Assembly: GCA_033807775.1 (NCBI GenBank)
Contig: CM066313.1
Coordinates: 87,483,484 to 87,547,483, forward strand
DNA: 64,000 nt
DNA from: Saussurea involucrata
Taxonomy: Eukaryota > Streptophyta > Magnoliopsida > Asterales > Asteraceae
Direction: 5' to 3'
A model generated the notes under the pieces. The model was given only the letters and a program-made list of their open reading frames with translations, was not told where the DNA came from and did not search any database. Below, in pieces: positions 34,880 through 47,519 of the stretch; positions within the stretch are counted from its first letter, which is position 1; the number at the start of each line of letters is the position of its first letter. Both the position numbers and the translations under genes were made by a program.

Positions 34880-36259
34880 GAGAAAGATAGAGAAAAGTTC
34901 AAATGAAAACTCATCTTTCATTGTGCACGTAAGGACGAATCTTGGCCCGTTCATCTATATTGATCTAACAACTCATATTAAATAGAGGTGATTAGGGGTA
35001 AAAAGGGAAAATAATTTAAATTCACGTCTACCATGATTGACTTTTTATTTACCTTTTTAATTAAAAACTTTTACCCCCTTAAAGTATAAAATAAATTATC
35101 TTAAAAATTACTAATATTTTAATCAAAAAAATTACATCAAAAAACGAGAATTTTATGCTCTTCGATATGAGATCCATCTCGATATAGTTTTTTTTGTTGT
35201 TTTAACCTTTTTTACGTCAAATACTATATGTGTGTTATATTCATTATGAATATTTACGTACGCTCATCTGTGTACAACACCTCGACACCATAAGTCCGTA
35301 ACTCGACATAACCTTCCTCTACATACTTTCTTCAACGTCGTAATGCATCATGTTCTTCATCACCGTAACCCAACACCCATCAAGACGAATCGAGAAACTA
35401 TCGAGTTTCGATTGTGAACCAGGGAACAAAAGAGAGCATCCCACGTCTCCACACCTTCACGGGTCATTCATGTATTGTTCATCATGAATAATGTATCATT
35501 CATGATGAATAATACAACATTCATGGTGAATAATACACGATTCATGAATTCGTGTATTATTCATCCTGAATGTCGTATAATTCATACTGAATACTATATT
35601 ATTCATCATGAATAGTGAATGAATGTTCACCTTGTTATTCATACTGAATGTGGACACCCATGGATGTGAATAAATATTCATAATGAATAAAACCAAGTTT
35701 TGGTTGTGAATCGGGGAACAAAAGAGAGCGCATCATGTATGAAGGGTCATTCATATATTTATCATAATGAATAATATATCATTCACGACGAATAATACAT
35801 CATTCAGAGTGAGTAATAAACGATTCATGATGAATAATACATGAATCATGTATTCGTGTATTATTCATCCTAAATGTTGTATTATTCATCCTGAATAATG
35901 TATCATTCATCATGAATAGTGAATGAACGTTCACCTTTGTTATTCATACTGAATGTGGACACAATATTCATGATGAATATAACACTTATATAGCATTTCA
36001 CGTAAAAACGGTTACAATGAAAAAAAACTATATCGAGATGGATGTCATATCGAAGAACACGAAATTCTCGTTTTTTGATGTAATTTGTTTGATTAAAATA
36101 TTAGTAATTTTTAAGATAATTTATTTTAAACTTTAAGGAGGTAAAAAATTTTTAATTACAAAGAAAATAAAAAGTCAAATAAGGTAGGCGTGATTCAAAC
36201 TTCCAGTTTTGTCCCTAATCACTTCTCAATTCATCTTATTAAGTATTAACCATTGATTA
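34880..36259. mobile_element. Foldback element, right end truncated
   Basis: Same family as 12848-14432: it shares GTTCAAATGAAAACTC, GTGATTAGGGG, ACTTTTACCCCCTTAAAG and the TCTTCGATATGA block, repeated in inverted form at 36000-36245. Its central palindromes are different: ATTCATGATGAAT, ATTCATCATGAAT and ATTCATACTGAAT (35460-35980). The right terminus is missing and runs directly into a truncated Copia LTR at 36259/36260. Confidence 0.78.
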
Positions 36260-36621
36260 GTTGGCTGACGCCAAGACTGGCGCCAGTTGACTGGCGGGGA
36301 GACTGGCGCCGAGTGTCTGATGCCTCTTCCAATTTGTAATCGACGTCCATAAATACACAATCAATCCCATTAATGAGATGATTATTTCCTGAATCAATAC
36401 AATGTAGGTTACATTTCTAAAGTGTATATATATGTATCGATTTTTGCCATAATCGATATAACACTGAAAAAACAGAGATTATCCTCGAGAGAATTTCGTG
36501 ATACCCGAGCATAATAGGGTCGAAATAAGCGAGCTCTACGCGATCTCTTGTTATATCCAAGTTATACTAATCGTCTCACCATTTTCTCATCTCCTCCACG
36601 ATAAACACAAATCCCCCAACA
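36260..36621 (+). repeat. Truncated 5' LTR of Copia A
   Basis: It aligns with the 3' LTR but lacks roughly the first 235 bases and a piece of the GGCGCC-rich section. It has TATATATATG (36425-36434) as a likely TATA region. It also lacks the 12-base TCTCTTACGGAA that all other LTRs of this family keep. Confidence 0.85.
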
Positions 36622-38819
36622 ATCGTAAGAGATATTTATCATCGTGAAGAGAGATGGCGGGTGATCAAACCATGGGAGACATGACTTCCAAGTTCACAAA
36701 ACTTGAGAAGTTTGAAGGCGTGGATTTCCGTAGATGGCAAAAGAAGATGCATTTCTTGCTGACAACTTTGAAGGTCGTGTATGTTCTAAGCACCCCGATA
36801 CCGGAGCTGATGGAGAATGAGACGTTGGAGGTTACCCGGCGTCGCGGGAAGTGGGAGAATGACGACTACATCTGTCGTGGCCACATCTTGAACGGTATGC
36901 GTGACTCCCTCTTCGATATCTACCAAAATGTGGAATCCTCCAAAGAGCTATGGGACTCTCTCGAGTCAAAATGCATGGTCTAGGATGCTGCTAGTAAGAA
37001 GTTTCTCGTTAGTAATTTTAACAATTACAAAATGGTGGACTCAAGGCCGGTGATGGAGCAATATAATGAGCTCCTTCGCATTCGAGGCCACTATGCTCAA
37101 CACAATATGAAGATGGACGAATCCATCTCCGTATCGAGCATAATTGATAAACTGCCTCCCTCTTGGAAAGACTTTAAACACATGTTGAAACACAAGAAGG
37201 AAGAGTTGTCTCTTGTGCAACTCGGTAGTCACTTGCGCATAGAGGAATCTCTTCGGGCGCAAGAGGCTGAGAAACCTAAAGTAAAGGAGGTTTCTGCACC
37301 TTCGGTGAACATGGTGGAAGAGGGTAAGACTAACAAGTTCAAAGGGAAAACGAAAATTCAACGAAGCCAAGAAAGGGCCCAACAAGAAGGTTAGATTAAC
37401 CTGTTGGACATGTGGGATGACCGGCCATCTCAAGCAGGATTGTCGGGTTGTCAAGAATAAGGGTGGAGCAAGCACGAGTGGTAGTGGGCAAGGATCCAAG
37501 GATCAAAACCCACGGCAAGGTCAGTTTCTTGACTTTGGTTTTAATTCAAATTTGAATTATGTTCCACTAATATCCGAATCATTTTATGTGTATGATGATG
37601 ATGTTGCTTGGTATATCGACTTGGGTGCGACAAGTTATGTGTGCAAAGATCGCCGTTGGTTCACTTCTTTGGAACCGGTTGAAGACGGATCAATGCTTCG
37701 CATGGGGAACGAGTCGATGGCTCCCATTCTTGGAAGAGGCTTAGTTAGGCTAGAATTTAGTTCTGGCAAAGTAGTTGAACTTTTTAATGTTTTGTTTGTA
37801 CCGCAAATTCGAAAGAATTTGGTTTCCGGTAGTATTTTGAATAAGTTAGGGTATAGGCAAGTATGAGTCGGACAAGTTTATCTTGTCAAAGGGTGGCTCT
37901 TTTATAGGATTTGGTTATTTGTTTAATAATATGTTTATGTTGAATTTGAATAAAATGAATGTTGTTTCAAATTCTGTCTTTATTGCAAATAGCGTTTGTG
38001 TTGATTCTAATTTATGGCATGCAAGACTTGGTCATGTTAATTTTAATCGGATGGTTGAAATGTCAAAAGACGGTCTTATTCCGGCTTTTGATATTAAGAC
38101 TGATAAGTGTAAAACTTGCATGTTAACAAAGATCACTACACAACCTTTTTGTTAGGTCTTATTATTTGTGGAATTAGATGTTTAGGGACTAATCTTGTCA
38201 TATCTTGTAAATACCTTTTTGGTATAAATAGTTTGTGTTTAACCTAGTTTTAGGTTAATGATCTTTATTAATTTTGCTAAACCTTTGTACGGCTATACAG
38301 TCTGCCATTGTATTTCATTCCTCTAATCGATTAATACAAGTGAGATTTATGGCTGATTGTGTTGATTGCTTATGTATCTGGGATCCACAATTGGTATCAG
38401 AGCAGAAGGACGTCGATTCAAAGGTATTTTTCTGGTTTATTTCTTGATCATTCAAAGTACGTACTGTGTTCATCTCAAGATTTTTGATTGCTTTGATTTT
38501 GGCGTTAAAACCCAAAATTGTGGTTTGATAAATTCTTCTCATAGTTTTTATTGATCTCTCTGTGTTTCCAAATCGTTTGGTTGAGTAAAAATCCCTGATT
38601 TTTGAAATTCTTGATTTGTTTGGTTTTGCTCCCTGTTAGTGAAAATTATCAAATTTTCTTGTCAAAAGTGCTATTTGATTCGTTTTAGTAGTGTTTTAGT
38701 GTGCTTTTGGGCTAGTTTTTGCGTTAGTACTAAGTTCTTGCAGATTAATTCTCAACAAAAGTGCAGAAAGTCATAGAACCGGGTAAGTTTTTCTTGTTTC
38801 TGAATTGGTTTCGAAGTCC

Positions 38820-38990
38820 CGATTCTGATATCTCCCGGTAGTAATAACTCCCGGTGCTGATATCTCCCGGTAGTGTCTACTCCCGATATCTCCCGGTAGT
38901 AATAACTTCCGGTGCTGATATCTACCGGTACTTTAACTCCCGGTACTGTCATCTACCGGTACTTCAACTCCCGGTATAGTCTTCTCTCGG
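38820..38990 (+). repeat. TCCCGGTA minisatellite in element C
   Basis: About ten degenerate copies of a 14-20 base unit built on ACTCCCGGTA / ATCTCCCGGT in an otherwise unique leader. Confidence 0.85.
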
Positions 38991-39152
38991 AACTGTCAGC
39001 AATAAGGTGTCTTCCAATGGACCTTCGGGCTTTTCAACCGTTAGGTCTGCTGACTCTGCTAAACTTTCTATGACCGGTGTTGAGATCTCCATATCCTGAA
39101 CCATTTCGGACTCTGAAGGTTGTTGTTGCTGTGGTTCAGTTGGAGGTACGGT
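38987..39152 (-). repeat. Inverted copy of part of the element C ORF
   Basis: This stretch is the reverse complement of 41962-42127 inside the long ORF, with only a few mismatches. It is joined directly to the RNase H remnant that follows. Confidence 0.88.
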
Positions 39153-39271
39153 TGGAACTCTACTTTGTGTGTACGGAAAACCAACTGGCAGATTTGTTTA
39201 CCAAGGCGTTGGACGAAAAACGGTTTCTTGACCTAGTGTCCAAGCTTGGTATGCTTAATCTGAAAGTTTGA
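39153..39271 (+). pseudogene. Copia RNase H C-terminal remnant
   Basis: Reads ENQLADLFTKALDEKRFLDL followed by VSKLGMLNLKV and a TGA stop (39271). This is the usual end of a Copia polyprotein. Everything upstream of it (gag, integrase, RT) is deleted. Confidence 0.85.
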
Positions 39272-39885
39272 GTCTTAGTTGTACTTGACACACCTTTTCC
39301 ACACTACGGGAGAACTGTATCTCTTGCAGTTACACTTGTCTCGCAGCGTGGCTTAGGTGTTTCACGCACATCTGTGACACGTTCTCTGTATATTAATTTG
39401 TAGCGTTCCCTTTCGTTTTTCCAATTTTATGTTATTCGTCTAGTCTTTGCTATTCCCATGCTACTAACTATGTACTCTAAAGATGATTCCTCGAATTCCA
39501 AAGTTCCAAAGGTACGTCTTCTATCCCTGTGAGGAAAAGGAATTTTTTGAGAACTCGAGGGGGAGAAATATCATTTTGACAAGTCTAGGGGGAGTTCTGT
39601 ACTTTAGTCAAAGTTTTCTTAGTTAGTTAGTTAGTTTTTCTTTAAATTGTGTGTTTGTGTCTCTTTAATTTCTTTTATATATATATATATATAGTCAAAA
39701 GTCTTCAAATAAAAATGCTACTTTTGAAAAGTTGAGGGGGAGTGATGTCAGTTTGAAAATCTGAGGGGGAGAAGTTAAATTGTTTTTCTTCTTCTTCAAA
39801 GGAATTTTTTAGTTAATAGTTGGATTAACTGGAACCGGGGAAGTTACGGGACCCGGTACCGAGTTCACCCGGTATCGGACCGGGG

Positions 39886-39893
39886 TATATAAA
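39886..39893 (+). promoter_or_regulatory. Candidate internal TATA box for the element C ORF
   Basis: A clean TATATAAA in a GC-richer context, 436 bases before the first ATG (40329) of the long ORF and downstream of the RNase H remnant. It could drive the extra ORF separately from the LTR; this is inference. Confidence 0.4.
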
Positions 39894-40328
39894 CAAACTG
39901 TTTATCGGACTCATTCATTTGTTAAAACTCCCGCAACCAAACTCCCGGTACCTTCTCGTCTATTGCTTGCGATTTCTTCTCACATCGGACTCCGTTCCTC
40001 ACCGTTCTTCAGGTACACAATCTAAACCCTAATCTAATTGTGCTTGCATATTGAACTCGACTCAACAGCCACCTGAATCGATCGATTTCATCGATCCTCT
40101 TGGACGTGGCCACTGTTAGGGTTCTAGAACCCTTCAGTGCGTGGATTCGTCCCACGTTTGATCCAGTTGTTTGGGTTTGCTCTATCTAGATTAGTATGAG
40201 TAGCGTTGCCGATTAATTTATGGATTTGGAATCTGATTTGTGCTCAACGTTCTGGACTTCGCAAATTCAAAGGACTCCCGGTAGTCTCGACTCCCGGATA
40301 TAGGACTGAGAACAACCTAGTCGCTCCT

Positions 40329-43190
40329 ATGGATCAGCCAGAACCGGCTGGACCTACCCAAGGAGCGCGACCTGAGCGACGTGAGGGTCCACGCATGCGA
40401 GGATGAGGGGTCCGACCAGCAAGGGCTGTCGGACGGGGCGAGCAAAGAGAAAATATTGGGAGGGGTTCAGGCGTGGGTAGTGCCGGGAGGTCCTCTCGCG
40501 AGGCTAGTACGTCTCGTCCTAGACCTCGTACACCACCTGTTGAAGGTTTACACGACGTGGAAGTTGAAGGAGTTTCTCGAGTACACACAGCCGAAGCGGC
40601 AGCCTCCCCCTCCAGCTCCGACTCTGGTACTTCCTCCGGACCAACTATCGGCTCCGCCTCTGGCTCCGAATCGGAATCCGAATCCGAGTCTCAATCAGGC
40701 TCGGCTTCCGGAGACCAAGACGGGTCTGAGGAATCCGATAGTGAGGAAACCGAATTGGATGATGAAGATGATGATCCGTCTAACCCCGAAACCATTTCTA
40801 GAGAGACAAGGAGAGCGGAGGGTGTAATAGTCGAAAATGTAATCGAAAGTGAGCCTGTGCGTGAAAGGAGAAGTAAGCAAAAGAACGAGAGTGAGCGAGT
40901 GATGGGGCAATCTTCACAGGTTACCCCCAACCAGCCTTCATCTACCCGGGCAGCCACATCTACTATTCCTTTGCATCTGTTTCATAGGGATATTGAAGAA
41001 GACGTCGTGGGCCCAGCGAAGCACTTGCACACCCACCCTAGCCACTCCGGTTCCTCTCAAAGGGATTTGGTTTCAACTTCTCACGGGGATCAAGCACAAC
41101 TTCCACCGGTCTCTCACTCGGAGGGTTCCGGTGTTGAAACTAGAGTCCAGCCTCCCCCGGTCTCGTCTTCTTTGGGTGCACAATTGAGTCTAGATCCTTT
41201 TGATACTGACATTCCTTTGGATAGGACACGGGTCACTGATTCAGCTAACGTCGAGAGTCTTCGTGCCTCGACCGGAACGCCCGGAGCGACTCTACCTTTT
41301 GGTAGTTCGCAAGGACGGGGCGGAAGTCCTACCACGGCTATCATCAAGCCAGCCGTGAACGTAGGCAGTACTGCGGTGCAATCCGCCGCAGATACTTCAA
41401 TGGAAAGGCTAAGTGCCGCCGAAGTTACTCACCCGGAGTTCGTCTCCAAGGAATATGTGGACGGCGCCTTAAAGGCTGTCCAATCTGAGCTTATGAAGAA
41501 GTTTTCCGAGGATCTGGCGTTTATTCGCAGGGCTGTCACAGGCAAAGGCGTCGCTTCTTCCGCTCCTACCCCGTCTCCCCAGATCAGCTTGTCACGGCCT
41601 TCGCCCACTCCGTCTGTGTAGAACATGTCGGTAGATGACCTAAAAGTAGCTTTACTGGACAAGCTGTTGACCGACTCCAACATTTCCGCCTCAGCTGATG
41701 CCGATTTAGTGAGCCTTCTCTGCTCGCAAACCCAACCACCGCCTCCTATCACACCAGCCAACTCTATTACAGCTAAACTTTCCGAAGTCACGAAGGCCCT
41801 CGAAGAGCTATCCGAGAGGGTTGCCAGCCTTGAAGACACCTGTAAGGGTCAGGTACAGAGTAGCAAACGCAGACATGACGATCAGGATGATCCTGATCTA
41901 CATGAGGGGGAGAAGAGATTGAGACTGACCGAGCTGTCGTCCGCAGCGGTAGAAACTTCAACGGTACCTCCAACTGAACCACATCAACAACAACCTTCAG
42001 AGTCCGAAATGGTTCAGGATATGGAGATCTCAACACCGGTCAGAGACAGTTTAGCAGAGTCAGCAGACCTAACAGTTGAAAAGCCCGAAGGTCCATCGGA
42101 AGACACCTTATTGCTGACAGTTCCGGAGCGGCCTGCCCTAGAACTGATTGATGAGGACTCGGTCGGCGATCCGGAACTTGAGACTGATTGTTGGCAAAGA
42201 GCAATAGTAGCTATCCAGTCTGAAATAGATGCCTTGTGGGATATGCAGGGCGACGATGATTTAATGACAGATCTTGAGTATGACCAATTTCTTCTTCAGA
42301 GTGAACAGGTATCTTCAGAAGCGGTTCCACCCCAACATCCTCAACTAGCTCGCTGGGAAAGATTCCTTATTTTAGTTCCGTATCTGGAAGAGAATCAGAA
42401 GAAAATCTTTGCCCACTGGATAAGGCCTCTCAACCCAGTTCAGTGTTATGGGGTCTCGTTCATGGATGAGGCAATTAGATCTCAGTATTTGGAAGTTATG
42501 AAAAGAGGACGTTTGAAACACGAGGTTCGGACAAAGCACAAAATCACCGAAATTGTGGAAATTGATTCAGACAGGATCGTGAAAGTCATCTTCCCGACCT
42601 TCACAGTGAAAAGGGATGACGGGAATATATGGACATTCTCGGAATCAGACTTCAAACATCTTCATCTGAAAGACTTTCCTGTACTGCTCAGAGATTTGAA
42701 GGCTCGCACTATCCGGCCTCTACCATACACCAAAGCCCTCGATGCAATAAAAAGATTTATGAAGTGCTCGATCACATTATCCTACATCGAAGACTTTCAG
42801 TTGGGACTCGAAAGTAATCAGAAAAAGATCAACATCTTGAAGCCCAATCTGACCCTTCCTGAAGATGCTCAGGTACACTCCTTTCTATCTAAACCAGAAA
42901 CAGGTTTCGTGTATCTGAACGGCAACGGGGAGAAACGTTTCATAAGACGAAGTGAAGTGCACAAATTCAACGAGGGAACTTTGATGAAGGTTCAAACAGC
43001 ACTGAAGAAGATTATTGAAGATGAAGTCAAGAATGCGCCTCCTAAGCAATATGTCAATCGTCGTAAGTACCTTGCTGAAGATCTTCTCCAAGCCATAGAA
43101 GACCGGCTTGAATTCAGAAGCTGCATCAGATATTTTGAAGTACTTTTTGCTATCCGAAAGCGCTATGTCCCAGACTGGCGTGAACGCTAA
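40329..43190 (+). pseudogene. Element C extra ORF (954 codons, two stops)
   Basis: A single frame from ATG 40329 (MDQPEPAGPTQGARPERREG) to TAA 43190, broken by TGA 40404-40406 and TAG 41619-41621. The first third is Ser/Glu/Asp-rich and looks disordered. A coiled-coil segment follows (ALEELSERVASLEDTC). The last 300 residues are compact (RWERFLILVPYLEENQKKIF, YIEDFQLGLESNQKKINILK, RRSEVHKFNEGTL). The C-terminal part resembles a repeat-borne protein I associate with Asteraceae Copia elements; its role is unknown. Its place between pol and 3' LTR, in sense, is that of the env-like gene of Sireviruses. No signal peptide or membrane segment stands out. Confidence 0.75.
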
Positions 43191-46153
43191 CTTCAATTCC
43201 AAGGGGGAGATTGTTAGGTCTTATTATTTGTGGAATTAGAAGTTTAGGGACTAATCTTGTCATATCTTGTAAATACCTTTTTGGTATAAATAGTTTGTGT
43301 TTAACCTAGTTTTAGGTTAATGATCTTTATTAATTTTGCTAAACCTTTGTACGGCTATACAGTCTGCCATTGTATTTCATTCCTCTAATCGATTAATACA
43401 AGTGAGATTTATGGCTGACATTTGCTGATTGTGTTGATTGCTTATGTATCTGGGATCCACACTTTTCCTAACGTGAAAAGGGACTCATCGGTGCTTGATT
43501 TAATTCATAGTGATCTTTGTGATTTGCATTCAACTCCGCCTTTTGGTAATAAAAAGTATGTTGTCACTTTTATTGACGAAGATTCACGTTTTTGCTATGT
43601 TTATTGGTTACATTCAAAAGATGAAGCGTTGGTTAAATTTAAAGTTTTTAAAACGAAGGTTGAATTGTAAATGAATGGCTTAATTAAGTGTTTACGTACC
43701 GATCGTGGTGGGGAGTGTTACGACCCCATGTTTTTCCAATCCGTAGGAATCATTCATGAGACTACAGCGCCTTATACACCACAGCAAAATGGTGTGGCGG
43801 AACGGAAAAATAGAATTATCAAAGAAATGGTGAACTCTATGTTATCCTACTCGGGTTTGAGTGACGGATTTTGGGGTGAAGCCATGTTAACGACTTGTTA
43901 TTTGTTGAATCGAGTTCCCAATAAACGGAACAAGATTACCCCATATGAATTTTGGTTCAAGAAAAGGCCGAACTTGAGTTATATTCGAGTTTGGGGTTGT
44001 CGAGCGGTTGTTCGACTACCCGAACCCAAAAGGAAGACTTTGGATGCGAAAGGCATTAACTGCATCTTTGTTGGATATGCCGAGCATTCCAAAGCATATA
44101 GGTTCTATGTTATTGAACCTAATGATTCTATAGCGATTCACACCGTTATAGAATCGAGAGATGCGATATTTGATGAGACTAGATTCTCTTCAATGTCGAG
44201 GCCTAAGGACATAGTTACAAATACTAGTGAAACTAGTGAGGTTGAAGAACAAGCAATTGTTCCAACCGAATCTCCAATGCTTCGAAGGAGCAAAAGAGGA
44301 AGGATTGAAAAATCCTTTGGTCCCGATTTCTAAGTATACTTGGTAGAGGGATCAAGAGATAAGATTGGATCCCAATTCCTTTACCGTTATAGTGTTGAGG
44401 AGGATCCAAAATCATTTGGTGAGGCTATGAAGCCTCAAGATATTGCTTTCTGGAAAGAAGCAATACATGATGAAATGGACTCCATCATGGGAATAATACT
44501 TGGGTATTAACGGACTTGCCACCGGGTTGCAAACCTTTGGGTTGCAAGTGGATCTTCAAAAGTAAGATGAAAGCGGATGGGTCAATCGACAAATTCAAAG
44601 CTCGACTAGTGATCCAAGGCTTTAGGCAACGGGAAGGCATCGATTATTTTGATACTTATGCCCCGGTTGCAAGAATCTCCACTATTAGATTGTTGATATC
44701 CTTAGCAGCTATTCACAATTTGGTGATTCACCAAATGGATGTCAAAACGGAATTCTTGAATGGTGACTTGGAGGAGGAAGTTTACATGAAACAACCGGAA
44801 GGTTTTGTTATGCCCGGAATAGAGCATAAGGTGTGTAAACTTGTAAAATCATTGTATGGGCTGAAACAAGCACCCAAACAATGGCATCAGAAATTTGATG
44901 AGGTTATCTTGTCCAACGGTTTTATGATAAACCAAGCGGACAAATGTGTATATAGCAAATTTGATTTATCCGGTAACGGTGTAATCATTTGCTTATACGT
45001 TGACGACATGCTGATTTTTGTACCGACCAAGTTCAAGTTGGGAAAACCAAAGAGTTTTTGTCGTTGAGTTTCTCCATTAAAGATATGGGAGAGGCGGAAG
45101 TGATCCTTGGTATAAGGATCAAGCGTGAGAACAAAGGGATTGCAATTATGTAATCTCACTACATTGAGAAAGTGTTAAAGAAATTTAATTGCTTTGATTG
45201 TTTTCCGGTGAGTACCCCATGGGATCTGAGTGTGAAGCTTATGCCCAATTCGGGTGAAGCGGTGTCACAACTCGAGTACTCAAAGGCTATAGGATGCTTG
45301 ATGTATGCCATGACAAGCACTAGGCCGGATATCGTATTTGCCATAGGAAAATTGAGTAGATATACTAGTAATCCTAGTATTCATCATTGGCAAGCGATAA
45401 GACGAGTATTCAAATACTTAAAGAAAACCATTGATTATGGTTTGTCATATGTCGGGTTTCCTTCGGTTTTGGAGGGATATTCGGATGCAAGTTGAATTAC
45501 CAATTTGGAAGATCACTCTTCCACGAGTGGTTGGGTGTACTTGCTTGAGGGAGGTGCCATTTCTTGGGCTTCCAAGAAGCAAACTTGCATCACGAGTTCG
45601 ACTATGGAGTCGGAATTTGTGGCGTTAGCCGCTGCCGGTAGAGAGACGGAATGGCTAAGGAATTTGGTTCATGAAATTCCATTATGGCCGAAACCAATAT
45701 CACCCATTTCTATCCGTTGTGATAGTGAGGCCAATTTGGCTAAAGCTTATAGCCAAGTGTATAATGGCAAGTCTAGATACTTAGGTGTTAGACATAACAT
45801 GATTCGTGAACTAATCACGAATGGGGTGATTTCGGTTGAGTTTGTTCGGTCGCAACAAAATATAGTGGACCACTTGACGAAGGGGTTAGCTAGGGACTTG
45901 GTTCACAAGTCGGTGATAGGGATGGGATTGTAACACCCGTAATTTCGGATAAGTACGACTTCGAATTAGTGTAGAACCGATCTTTAAGAAGAATATAAAA
46001 AATAATATTTTGGGTCAAATCTTAGATTTTATGGTCTTGTTGGATAAGGAATTCAAATACGAGTCCAACGGTCCTTTCTGGAGCGAAAGCGGAGCTAAAA
46101 CGAGAAAGTTATGGCCAAAACGAGTTTTGGTACCCTCTGAGCTATTGTGCCCG

Positions 46154-46282
46154 GCGATAGTGACAGTGTCACTATCGCGGTGTCACTATCGCCGAGTTGC
46201 TACCGAGAGTGGAATGGTAGCGGGCGATTGTGCCCCGACGATAGTGACAGTGTCACTATCGCATGTCACTATCGCCGTCGGC
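46154..46282. repeat. Perfect hairpin repeats in the solo LTR
   Basis: Arms GCGATAGTGACA and TGTCACTATCGC with one central base (46154-46178), followed by a further TGTCACTATCGCC. The same arrangement recurs at 46237-46282. Confidence 0.92.
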
Positions 46283-47519
46283 CTCCAGGGTGTTTTAAAC
46301 CACGACTTCAACTCCCCTTTCATTTCTTATTTCATCCATCTCTCTCTAAACTTGTTTTCCCTCAAGAAAACCCTACAACCCTCCCCTCTCCTTACTCATT
46401 TCTTCACCTAAATCAAACCCTCTTCCACCATTGATGAATATTTGAGAGCTTGGAGCTTTTGTGGAGACTAGGAGCTTGTTTTTGGAAGATTCAATTGGTT
46501 AAGGTAATCTCTCCCTACCCATTAGTTGTTATTATGGTTGATTTCACCTTCTTTCTATATGGAGATGTTGGGGGGTCGATTTTAATGGTGATGGATTGAG
46601 ATAATCTTCATCTTCTTCAGTTTTGAAAATTAGGGTTTGGTATAAGTTGGGGATTTTGATGTTCTATGTTTAATGAACAATCCTTCATGGTTAGACTTGG
46701 TTATTGATGGTTGGAAATTCATAAATCTAGGTTTTGGAAGTTTCGGCTTGAGGATGCAAACTTCATCAAAGGAGCTTACGTTTGGAGAACTCTAGATTTA
46801 GCTTAATCTAGCAAAGGTGAGTTCTAGTTGCTTTGCGAAAACTTTGTACATGCCAAAATGTTATTTTCCCAATTGATTATGTGTTTTACATGAAAAATAT
46901 CAATGTCGAGTTATTTGATGAGTTTTAACCTTTGAAATATTTATGGTTGTAAATATGGTAAAACACTTGTATTTGGAATTTTGGGAAAATGTGATGAATA
47001 AATCATACATAAAAATGAGTTGTTGATTTATGTGGTAAATGGCGTCTATTTGTTATGAAAATGCATTTTGTGGATATTTAGAAGTATGCATATAGTACAT
47101 CATGAGATGTTTTGAAAATGTAAAGGTTGAGTCCTTTTGGAAATGAGGGTTATCCCGATCCAAGGTTTTATTTCGGGTTTTCATGGATTTGAAGTATTTA
47201 CCGGCAATCGGTGTGTGTTGTTGTGTTTAATGTCATTGTATGACTTTTATGAATTATCTTTCGAGTTAGTTGAGCTTGTGGCTAGGTATTGGATTTATTT
47301 AAGTCTTGGGGACATTTGTCCGTTTTGATAGCTCAGAGTTGAGTTTTGATCATGATTTATGTTATTGGGGAATTGCATGTTTTAATGCATTTGTTTATAT
47401 GTTTGGGGTCGTGTAATATTTTAGACCTTGTTGGCCATGGATCCATAGGAATTTGAGTTTCCCTTAGTCTCACGGGTAAGAGGTCGGAATTGATTGAGCT
47501 CAGTTTACGAGACGTTAGT

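Larger units (their letters stand above)
38150..43461 (+). mobile_element. Element C: pol-deleted Copia derivative, 5.3 kb
   Basis: LTRs 38150-38389 and 43212-43461 (about 96% alike by eye, with a 10-base insertion in the right one), TG...CA ends, perfect CTTTT duplications (38145-38149, 43462-43466), a tRNA-iMet primer site TGGTATCAGAGC (38392-38403) and a polypurine tract AAGGGGGAGA (43201-43210). Gag and pol are missing except the last RNase H codons. A long extra ORF lies before the 3' LTR. Several GAGGGGGAG tracts (39550-39770) recall the multiple polypurine tracts of Sireviruses, but the LTRs are short for that group. Confidence 0.88.
36654..45924 (+). pseudogene. Copia A gag-pol polyprotein, decayed and interrupted
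   Basis: Retrotransposon polyprotein from ATG 36654. Gag (KLEKFEGVDFRRWQKKMHF), CCHC knuckle (CWTCGMTGHLKQDC, 37408), protease with DLGATS in place of DSGATS (37620), GAG-pre-integrase (LWHARLGHVNFNRM), integrase DDE (FIDEDSRF, TDRGGE, PQQNGVAERKNR), reverse transcriptase with YVDDML (44998), and RNase H (GYSDAS, ADHLTK-like VDHLTKGLA). Lesions include TAG 36982, a frameshift at 37390, a 2-base loss near 37865, TAA 43669 and a stop in GYSDAS* at 45495. Element C sits between GAG-pre-integrase and integrase core. Inactive. Confidence 0.9.

Noticed and set aside
37041..37499. 152-codon minus-strand frame
   Set aside because: Antisense shadow of Copia A gag.
41429..41839. Minus-strand frames opposite the element C ORF
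   Set aside because: Antisense shadows of a long sense frame with biased composition.
46010..46434. A small gene in the 2.8 kb non-coding block
   Set aside because: The frames span the hairpin repeats of a solo LTR bounded by perfect GGGAT duplications.
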